Shown here one piece after another: positions 6,380 to 11,971 of a DNA stretch of 15,683 bases (position 1 is its first letter; each line of letters begins with the position of its first letter). The translations under genes were made by a program, and so were the position numbers. This DNA is from an uncultured Collinsella sp. GTDB taxonomy: Bacteria > Actinomycetota > Coriobacteriia > Coriobacteriales > Coriobacteriaceae. The stretch covers positions 1-15,683 of the forward strand of contig CAAFUK010000091.1 in the NCBI GenBank assembly GCA_900766165.1, given 5' to 3'. Under the pieces are notes generated by a model. The model had not been told where the DNA came from and ran no database searches. It saw nothing but the letters and a program-made list of their open reading frames with translations.

Positions 6380-7686
6380 ATGTTCTGCTCGCAGTGTGGC
6401 GCCCCCATGGGCGATAACGACAAGTTCTGCGGCGCGTGTGGTGCTCCTAATGCCGGTGCCGCTGGACCCGCTCCCCAGGGACAGCCTCAGCCCCAGCAGT
6501 TTGTTCCGCAACCGCCCGTGGCGAATGCGTCAAAGGGCTGTGTGGCTCAGGCGTTCCAAGATATGACCAAGACTCCGGGAGTGCTTCAGCGTGTATGCCA
6601 AATCGCGTTTTTGCCGGCGCTGATTTGCGTTGTGTCGGTGCTCGTGCTGTTTATTCCCGTTATTGGCGGCATTGCGGCTGCCATCGGCTTTTTGGCAGCT
6701 TGCATTGCGAGCGTGTGCGGTTCCGGCTTTGGTATCGAGTGGGGCCGTGATCTTTCGCTCAAGGTCGATGACGGCATGGACCGTCCACTCATGCGTTCCA
6801 CGTCGTTTGGTCTCGGAGTCTTTTCGAGCGTTATTTCGGTCGTGCTCGAGGTTATCGCTGCCATTCCCGTTATCGGTGTAGTGCTTTCGCTGGTGGAGAG
6901 CGTGGTAATTGGCGCCGCGGGCTCGTATTCGTATTACGGCTCTTATGCGCTCGAGGCTGCGCTGTTTGGCTCGCTTGGCCTGCTTGTCCTGGCTATGATT
7001 GCCACGGCGGTCCTGGGGGTCTTCTTTAAGATGTTTGCCGACATCGCCGTGATGCACTTTGCGGTGACCGGTCGTGTGGAGAGCGCGTTTTCGCTTGATA
7101 AGGTCTGGACGCCTTTAAGAACAATAAGACCAAGCTGTTCTGCGCTTCGTTCCTCCCCGAGTTTTTGACGGGTCTGGTCGCTAACGTTGTCACATGGATC
7201 CTGACGCTTGTCTTTGGCACCATTGCCTCTGTCGGTATGTATAGCTACTACTACCGTCCTACGGCTATTGAGGCGCTTGTTACCGGCGGTGGCATTACGC
7301 TCGTATTATTCTTGGTGCTGACGGCGTTTGTCACGGTATTTCTCACGGTCTTTGGCAAGATGCTCAAGCACCGTGCCGTTGGCTATTGGGTTGCACGCTA
7401 TGCAAGCGAATGGGCCGATGAGGATAAGGATGACGTCCTGACTTTTGTGTTGCCTTTCGAGAAGAAGTCCGCTCCCTCGGGTTGCAGTGCTTCGGATGCT
7501 TCGCCGGCACCTGCACCTGCACCTGCTCCCGCGCCCGAGCCTGAGCCGGCGCCCGAGCCTGAGCCGGCGCCCGAGCCTGAGCTGGCGCCCGAGCCTGAGA
7601 CGGCATCTGAGCCTGAGCCTGAGCCGGCACCTGCACCTGAGCCGGCGTCCGAGCCAAGCTCCGACGAGGAGTCTCAGGACGAGTAG
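6380..7686 (+). pseudogene. Zinc-ribbon DUF4013-like membrane protein, frameshifted at about 7107-7110
   Basis: The start is the ATG at 6380, behind GAAGGGA at 6366-6372, because the zinc ribbon begins at once: Cys3, Cys6, Cys17 and Cys20 in CSQCGAPM and CGACGAPN. A Pro/Gln-rich linker follows, then about six membrane segments. Frame 1 reads to GTC TGG at 7103-7108 and then degenerates, stopping at 7168. A second frame restores sense from GCC at 7111 (AFKNNKTKLFCASF...), continues through further membrane segments, and ends at 7686 in a Pro/Ala/Glu tail. One extra G in the GG at 7107-7108 would give Val-Trp-Asp-Ala-Phe-Lys and a single protein of about 435 residues. The arrangement resembles DUF4013 proteins, a family of unknown function. 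Either this is a recent inactivating deletion or a sequencing error. Both halves keep normal composition, which favours a very recent event or an error. Confidence 0.75.
7507..7602 (+). repeat. Tandem coding repeat for a Pro/Ala/Glu tail
   Basis: Four copies of an 18-bp unit (GCGCCCGAGCCTGAGCCG, with variation in the last triplet of copies 3 and 4) run from 7531 to 7602. They are preceded by repeats of GCACCT from 7507. They encode an Ala-Pro-Glu-Pro-Glu-Pro series at the C-terminus of the zinc-ribbon membrane protein. The tail is likely extended and acidic, and its length is likely to vary by slippage between strains. Confidence 0.8.
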
Positions 7687-7697
7687 CCACGCCGCCT

Positions 7698-7724
7698 GCT
7701 ATTTGGGGACGGGCTAGAAATAGC
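7698..7724. repeat. Small hairpin with GGGGACGGG loop, possible family copy 5
   Basis: GCTATTT (7698-7704) pairs with AAATAGC (7718-7724). The loop holds GGGGACGGG, one base from the GGGGACAGG core. It lies 12 bases after the stop of the zinc-ribbon gene, the same placement as copies 3 and 4. Family membership is uncertain. Confidence 0.45.
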
Positions 7725-7739
7725 GCTTGAAGAATGAGC

Positions 7740-7769
7740 GGGGGCGGACGTTTCGATACGTCCGCCCCC
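7740..7769. terminator. Hairpin between convergent genes, probable bidirectional terminator
   Basis: A perfect 12-bp stem (GGGGGCGGACGT at 7740-7751 with 7758-7769) and a 6-nt loop sit between the plus-strand zinc-ribbon gene and the minus-strand M20 gene. The T tracts are poor on both strands, so its strength rests on the stem. Confidence 0.6.
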
Positions 7770-7808
7770 CCTCTGCTTTAGCCAGGCTGTTATGGATGGG
7801 TGTGACGA

Positions 7809-9272
7809 CTACTCGTCGTGCTTCTCCTCGCGGCGTGCAGCAGCGCGTGCGTCGTGGATGCCCTTGATCGCGGCATGGCGAGCCGTTCGGGCATCATGGA
7901 TGGCGTCGCGAGCCTCGGCGGTCGTCGCCTTGGCAGAGCGCAACTTGGCGGCCAGATCGGGGTTGGTTTCGGCGACCGCGGTAATCGCGGGGCCGTCGAG
8001 CTCCTCTTGCGTGGGCTCGGCCAAAAAGTCGATAGCATACTGGGCGGCCACCATGGAGCCTTTTGCCAGCACGGTCTCGTCAATCTTGTAAAAGCAGGAA
8101 TGCTGGGCGTACGTGGCGCCAATCTGGGGGTTGCGCGTGCCAACAAAGGCGAGCACGCCCGGTACGCGGCGCAGGTACTCCGAAAAATCCTCGCCCGAAA
8201 GCGTGCCGCGGTAATGGCCTTGACCGGTGGGACCCAGGCATTTGATTACAGCCTGACGGCAGCGCTCGCTCGAGGCGACCTCGTTTTCGACCTTGTAGTT
8301 GGCGATGGTGTAGTCGGTGAGCTCTGCCTCGGCGCCCAAGGCGGCCGCGGTATGCTCCACGATGCGGCGCATAAGCTCCGGCATTTCCTCGTGGGTCGAA
8401 TCGCCGTAGGTGCGCACCGTGCCGGCGAGGTAGGCCGTGCCGGCGATAACGTTGCGCGCGGTGCCGCCGTGCAGCTCGCCGACGGTGATGACAGCCGGCT
8501 CGTAGGGGCTGATCTCGCGCGAGACGATGGTCTGCAGGGCGTTGACGATCTCGGCGGCAACCATGACGGCGTCGTGGCCGCGCTGGGGCATGGCGCCGTG
8601 GCACGAGGTGCCGCGGACATCGATGCGGAACCAGTCGGTATTGGCCATGCGCGGTCCGGGCTCGCAGCTCACGGTGCCGGCGTCGACCTCACTCCAGATG
8701 TGCGCGGCGTAGGCGCCATCGACGCCGTCGAGCACACCCGTGCCGATCATGAGCTTAGCGCCCTGGCCGTTTTCCTCGCTGGGCTGGAATACGATGCGGA
8801 CTTCGCCGTGGATGTCGTCGGTCATATGGCGCAGGATTTGCAGCGTGCCGAGCATCATGGCGATGTGGCAGTCGTGGCCGCAGGCGTGCATGCAGCCCTC
8901 GTTGACGCTGGCGAACTCCTCGCCGGTCTGCTCGGTGACGGGCAGGGCGTCGATGTCGGCGCGCAGCAGGATGCGGCGGCGCGGCGTGCCGTCCTCGCGA
9001 TAGGCGTCGGGCGCGGTGCCGCGAAGGGTCGCCACCAGGCCCGTCTTGAGCGGACGCTCGTAGGGGATATTCATGGCGTCGAGCTGGTTGGCGATGTCGG
9101 AGGTCGTGCGCTCTTCGGCGAGGCTCAGCTCCGGGTGCTTATGGAAGTGCCGGCGCTGCTTGATGATATAGGGTTCAAACTCGGTAGCGATATCTTTGAT
9201 GGCTGCGGTGACGTCGTCAGCCGCGCGAGCCTCGGTCGCCGCCATAATCTGCTGTGCCTTGGTCTTCGTCAT
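7809..9272 (-). CDS. M20 family (M20D) metallopeptidase / amidohydrolase
   Basis: This 487-residue cytoplasmic enzyme hydrolyses an amide bond, probably of N-acyl amino acids or a related amide; family members include hippurate hydrolase, aminoacylase and IAA-amide hydrolases. Visible motifs are HPELS (46-50), RADIDALP (104-111), the metal ligands Cys131 and His133 in HACGHDCH, PSEEN (164-168), AAHIW with His191, SCHGAMPQRGHDAV (the dimerisation-domain start, 223-236), SGEDFSEYLRRVPG and His391. All five expected metal ligands (Cys131, His133, Glu167, His191, His391) are present, so it should be active. The ATG at 9272 has AGGAG at 9283-9287; the open frame continues far upstream, but only as antisense to the next gene. 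The last 70 residues, beyond the catalytic fold, form a helical extension with a repeated IHDAR-A motif. It is divergent from the YtcJ-like amidohydrolase. Confidence 0.92.
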   Translation of the reverse strand: MTKTKAQQIMAATEARAADDVTAAIKDIATEFEPYIIKQRRHFHKHPELSLAEERTTSDIANQLDAMNIPYERPLKTGLVATLRGTAPDAYREDGTPRRRILLRADIDALPVTEQTGEEFASVNEGCMHACGHDCHIAMMLGTLQILRHMTDDIHGEVRIVFQPSEENGQGAKLMIGTGVLDGVDGAYAAHIWSEVDAGTVSCEPGPRMANTDWFRIDVRGTSCHGAMPQRGHDAVMVAAEIVNALQTIVSREISPYEPAVITVGELHGGTARNVIAGTAYLAGTVRTYGDSTHEEMPELMRRIVEHTAAALGAEAELTDYTIANYKVENEVASSERCRQAVIKCLGPTGQGHYRGTLSGEDFSEYLRRVPGVLAFVGTRNPQIGATYAQHSCFYKIDETVLAKGSMVAAQYAIDFLAEPTQEELDGPAITAVAETNPDLAAKLRSAKATTAEARDAIHDARTARHAAIKGIHDARAAARREEKHDE

Positions 9273-9440
9273 GGTCGATTTGCTCCTTGCTGGGTTGATC
9301 GCAAAATCGTACAGGCTCTCTCCAGTATGCCACCTGCCGCTAGGGCTGGTAAAGTTGCCGTTTGCCGCTTGGGGGTTTGTTGCAAGGGCGGGGGAGTACA
9401 CTCGGGGGTGTTGAATTTCCTGCCAGAGATGGGGATGCCC

Positions 9441-11078
9441 ATGCAACATATCGATCGGATTATCCGCTCCAAGAACGTCTTTACCGCGCAAGACGGCATC
9501 GATACCGCCCGCGAGCTGGCGATTGCCATCGCAGGCGACCGTATCGTCGCAGTCGGTGCGCCCGATGACGTGATCGCCGCCGTTCCCGCCGCCACGTCGG
9601 TTATCGATTACGGCGAGCAGTTTGTCTGCCCAGGTTTCCATGACGCTCATCTGCACTTCTTCCATACCTCGGTCGGCTCCTCGCCGTACATGCTCATGGA
9701 TATGGGCACGTCCGAGGCTGCGCTGGTGCAGCACGCGCTCGAGTTTTCCCAGGACCTGCCCGATGACGCTTGGGTTGTGACGCAGGGCTGGCGCGACTAC
9801 CGTTGGGACCCGCCCGAGCATCCTACCAAGGCGTCGCTCGATGCGGCATTCCCCGATCGTCCCTGCGTTATGTATTCGGGCGACGGGCACACGCTTTGGC
9901 TCAACAGCCGCGCACTCGAGGCGCTCGGCGTCACACGCGACAGCGAGCCGCCAGCGGGCGGCAGTTACGACAAGGATGCAAATGGCGAGCTCACGGGCAT
10001 TGCTCACGAGGCAGCTGCCATGCAGCTGCTACCGCGCTGCCTTGAGTGGCTGGGCGAGGATCGCATCGCAAGCGCTTACGCCGATCAAATGAGGCGGATG
10101 GCCGAGCAGGGCATCACCTCGATATGCGATATGTCGCTCATGCCCATGCCGGGCTGCGACTTTATCCGCGACGATGTCTACGACAAACTGCAGGCAGCCG
10201 GCAAGCTGGGCATCCGCGCCCATTTGTTTCCCACGCTGCTGGATGACCAATCGCGCTTGGAAGAGCTACAGGCCCGCTACGCGAACAACGCGCTGCTCTC
10301 GGCGCCAGGCTTTAAGCAGTTCTTCGACGGCGTGTCGAGCGAACACACGGCCTATCTCACCGAGCCCTATACCAACCCGCGCTTCCCGGGCGACCAGGGC
10401 CGTCTGACAGTTCCCGCCGAGCGCATGCGTAAGCTGGTTCTGGCGGCTGCGGAGCGTGGCCACACTGTGCGTATTCACGTCATCGGCGACGGCGCCATCC
10501 ATGCCGCGCTCGATATCTTTGAGGAGGCCGCCGACCTGTACGGCCTGCCCCAGCACGGCCATAACACGCTCGAGCATCTGGAGAACCTTCTGCCCGAGGA
10601 CATCGACCGCCTGCGCAAGCTCAACGTGGTTGCTTCGAGCCAGCCTTGCCACATTACACTCGACCCGGGTGGACCCGAGCGCGATCTGGGCCTGGAGCGC
10701 AGCCGCATCATGTGGCCGTTCGCAACCTATAAGCAGCGCGGCATTCGCCAAGCCTTCGGTACCGACAGCCCTATCACGCTCGTTACCAGCATGAACGTGC
10801 TCTACACGGCTATCACGCGCCAGGACCCCAAAAGTCACTGGCCCGCGGGCGGCTGGTTGCCGAGCGAGCGCATCGATGCAGCAACGGCCCTGCGCAACTA
10901 CACCCTGGGCAGCGCCTATGCAGCGGGCGATGAGCAAAACCTCGGCAGCTTGGAGCCTGGCAAGTACGCCGACCTGGTAGTCCTGGACCAAAACCCGCTC
11001 ACCGTTGACCCCCAAGAGCTCCAGGCCACCAAAGTCCAAGCCACCTACCTAGCCGGCAACCTCATCTTCGAGCGCTAG
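9441..11078 (+). CDS. YtcJ-like amidohydrolase (Amidohydrolase_3 family)
   Basis: The protein is 545 residues, the usual length for the YtcJ group. It has a short beta-sandwich N-terminus, then the metal motif PGFHDAHLH (64-72, His70 and His72), a central TIM-barrel, a RIHVIGDGAIH stretch with His346 on strand 5 or 6, and FGTDSP with Asp442 as the expected metal or proton-transfer residue. It closes with the LGSLEPGKYADLVVLDQNP signature of the amidohydrolase superfamily. It should hydrolyse a C-N bond of a cyclic or acylated substrate, but the YtcJ group is poorly characterised and I do not name a substrate. Three in-frame ATGs (9429, 9435, 9441) compete; I chose 9441 because GGGG at 9431-9434 is spaced correctly. 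It shares a 168-base intergenic region with the divergent M20 gene, so the two may be co-regulated. Confidence 0.9.
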   Translation: MQHIDRIIRSKNVFTAQDGIDTARELAIAIAGDRIVAVGAPDDVIAAVPAATSVIDYGEQFVCPGFHDAHLHFFHTSVGSSPYMLMDMGTSEAALVQHALEFSQDLPDDAWVVTQGWRDYRWDPPEHPTKASLDAAFPDRPCVMYSGDGHTLWLNSRALEALGVTRDSEPPAGGSYDKDANGELTGIAHEAAAMQLLPRCLEWLGEDRIASAYADQMRRMAEQGITSICDMSLMPMPGCDFIRDDVYDKLQAAGKLGIRAHLFPTLLDDQSRLEELQARYANNALLSAPGFKQFFDGVSSEHTAYLTEPYTNPRFPGDQGRLTVPAERMRKLVLAAAERGHTVRIHVIGDGAIHAALDIFEEAADLYGLPQHGHNTLEHLENLLPEDIDRLRKLNVVASSQPCHITLDPGGPERDLGLERSRIMWPFATYKQRGIRQAFGTDSPITLVTSMNVLYTAITRQDPKSHWPAGGWLPSERIDAATALRNYTLGSAYAAGDEQNLGSLEPGKYADLVVLDQNPLTVDPQELQATKVQATYLAGNLIFER

Positions 11079-11098
11079 CCTCACACATCCCACCCATC

Positions 11099-11165
11099 AG
11101 TTGCGGTGAAATAGTTCCTAAAACAGGCCCTCAAGCCCCCAAACAAGAACTATTCCACCGCAACT
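11099..11165. repeat. 19-bp inverted repeat with 29-nt loop
   Basis: AGTTGCGGTGAAATAGTTC (11099-11117) pairs with 11147-11165 at 18 of 19 positions. The loop is C/A-rich and lacks the GGGGACAGG core, so this is a different element from the hairpins in the left part of the window. It lies 20 bases after the YtcJ-like gene and just before a terminator hairpin. Confidence 0.75.
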
Positions 11166-11170
11166 TAAAG

Positions 11171-11200
11171 GGGGGCACGTTTCAACAACGTGCCCCCTTT
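11171..11200. terminator. Intrinsic terminator after the YtcJ-like gene
   Basis: A perfect 11-bp stem (GGGGGCACGTT at 11171-11181 with 11187-11197), a 5-nt loop and a TTT tail. It also carries TTT on the opposite strand, so it could serve a minus-strand transcript from the RNA candidate at 11240-11444 as well. Confidence 0.75.
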
Positions 11201-11239
11201 CCTGTGCATCTATCAGCATCGCCATTTTGCTGCACTGAC

Positions 11240-11444
11240 TTTTCTGAATGCCGGACCCGATAACGTAATCTCAGCTCCCGCGTGGCTCCGGAGGGGCGGG
11301 GCGTAAGGTTTATCGCGAGTTCCGCACGCAAAGGAAAGCACTTAATGTGCTTTCCGTCTTGCGCAGGACTGTAGAGCGGCAAACTTCATGCCCTCCGGTC
11401 CGCCCCAGGAGCCACCGCTAAGTTATCCCCCGGCATTCAGAAAA
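11240..11444 (+). ncRNA. Structured RNA candidate, 6S RNA-like rod
   Basis: The 205-nt segment folds into one long nested hairpin. The end stem 11240-11254 with 11430-11444 is 15 bp and perfect; 11259-11264 with 11422-11427 adds 6 bp. Next comes an asymmetric bubble (17 nt at 11265-11281 against 6 nt at 11416-11421). Beyond it are 11282-11289 with 11408-11415 (8 bp), 11293-11299 with 11400-11406 (7 bp), 11299-11311 with 11381-11393 (with wobbles), and an apical 9-bp stem 11333-11341 with 11347-11355 around a TTAAT loop. Closing stem, central bubble and long terminal stem are the hallmarks of 6S RNA, which binds sigma-70 RNA polymerase. No protein-coding frame fits. The strand is not settled; plus is chosen because a T6 run follows at 11466-11471. 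It is not SRP RNA, since no GGAA-type apical motif is present. The fold is seen; the 6S identity is inference. Confidence 0.55.
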
Positions 11445-11471
11445 TCTAAGTGCCAAAAAATAAGATTTTTT
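11441..11471 (+). terminator. Weak A/T hairpin with T6 run after the RNA candidate
   Basis: AAAATCT (11441-11447) pairs with AGATTTT (11463-11469), and a run of six T spans 11466-11471. The stem is A/T-only and overlaps the last four bases of the RNA end stem, so it would be a weak terminator for a plus-strand RNA. Confidence 0.3.
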
Positions 11472-11480
11472 GACTCCGTG

Positions 11481-11509
11481 TTGTATAACCCGCCATTCGT
11501 GGGTACCAT
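11481..11509 (+). promoter_or_regulatory. Candidate upstream promoter of groESL
   Basis: TTGTAT (11481-11486) and TACCAT (11504-11509) are 17 bases apart, a fair sigma-70-type pair upstream of groES. I find no CIRCE element (TTAGCACTC-N9-GAGTGCTAA) and no HspR-type site here. Confidence 0.3.
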
Positions 11510-11540
11510 TCAACGCGTACGCAAACAAAAAGGGTTAATT

Positions 11541-11559
11541 CGCGTGGTATAACCGCGCG
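11541..11559 (+). promoter_or_regulatory. Palindrome overlapping an extended -10 at groES
   Basis: CGCGTGGT (11541-11548), a 3-base ATA centre and ACCGCGCG (11552-11559) form an inverted repeat with one mismatch. Within it, TGG followed by TATAAC (11545-11553) matches an extended -10 box, which would place transcription start about 20 bases before the groES ATG. An operator over the -10 is a plausible heat-shock repressor site, but the repressor is unknown. Confidence 0.4.
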
Positions 11560-11568
11560 GCCCAAAAA

Positions 11569-11575
11569 GGAGGAG
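11569..11575 (+). promoter_or_regulatory. Ribosome binding site of groES
   Basis: GGAGGAG lies 6 bases before the ATG at 11582, a near-perfect Shine-Dalgarno fitting a highly expressed gene. Confidence 0.65.
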
Positions 11576-11581
11576 ACAAGC

Positions 11582-11875
11582 ATGTCGTCTTTGAAGCCGC
11601 TTGCAGATCGTGTTCTGGTCAAGCCCGACGAGGCCGAGCAGAAGACCGCTTCTGGTCTGTATATCGCCAGCAACGCCCAGGAGAAGCCGCAGCGTGGCAC
11701 CATCGTTGCCGTTGGCGCCGGCAAGGTCAACGACAAGGGTGAGCGCATCCCCATGGACGTCAAGGTCGGTGACGTTGTCATCTACGGTAAGTTCGGTGGC
11801 AACGAGGTCAAGGTCGACGGCGAGAAGTATCTGCTGATGCGCGCCGACGACATCTACGCTGTTGTCGAGGCCTAG
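11582..11875 (+). CDS. groES: Co-chaperonin GroES (Hsp10)
   Basis: At 97 residues it matches the family length. It starts LKPLADRVLVKPDEAEQKTA, followed by the mobile loop (about residues 16-33, with GLYI in place of the usual G-IVL motif that docks into GroEL), then GTIVAVGAGKV, VKVGDVVIYGKFGGNEVKV and YLLMRADDIYAVVE. It forms the heptameric lid of the GroEL folding chamber in the cytoplasm. It is the first gene of a groES-groEL operon, 96 bases ahead of groEL, with no CIRCE operator visible upstream. Confidence 0.97.
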   Translation: MSSLKPLADRVLVKPDEAEQKTASGLYIASNAQEKPQRGTIVAVGAGKVNDKGERIPMDVKVGDVVIYGKFGGNEVKVDGEKYLLMRADDIYAVVEA

Positions 11876-11905
11876 TCTCGTCAGAATCTCTGATTCGTCT
11901 TTGAA

Positions 11906-11941
11906 CGCGCCCGCCGCACAGGACTCGGAAGCGGCGACGCG
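11906..11941 (+). other. Intercistronic hairpin between groES and groEL
   Basis: CGCG (11906-11909) plus GCCGC (11913-11917) pair with GCGGC (11931-11935) plus CGCG (11938-11941). A smaller GAATC/GATTC hairpin precedes it (11884-11896). No T run follows, so it probably adjusts mRNA processing or stability between the two cistrons rather than ending transcription. Confidence 0.35.
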
Positions 11942-11971
11942 AGTCACATTTCTTTTGGAGGATTACCTACC

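Noticed and set aside
7507..7602. CRISPR-like or non-coding tandem repeat
   Set aside because: Units are 6 and 18 bp with no spacers and stay in frame as Pro/Ala/Glu codons.
7165..7686. Second half of the zinc-ribbon protein as a separate gene
   Set aside because: No ribosome binding site at 7165, and the reading continues sensibly upstream to 7111 in line with the first half once one base is restored.
7818..9440. Long plus-strand extension of the YtcJ-like frame (1086 codons in all)
   Set aside because: It is wholly antisense to the M20 gene, whose motifs are complete. The amidohydrolase family begins at about 9441. High GC makes such empty frames common.
9273..10007. Minus-strand N-terminal extension of the M20 frame
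   Set aside because: It is antisense to the YtcJ-like gene, low in family motifs, and the ATG at 9272 has its own ribosome binding site.
11240..11444. SRP RNA, RNase P RNA, tmRNA or actinobacterial 6C RNA
   Set aside because: No GGAA-type SRP apical motif, too short for RNase P or tmRNA, no tRNA-like ends, and no pair of C-rich loops as in 6C RNA.
11470..11489. TTGACT and TATAAC as a promoter pair upstream of groES
   Set aside because: The two hexamers are only 8 bases apart, too close for a sigma-70 promoter.
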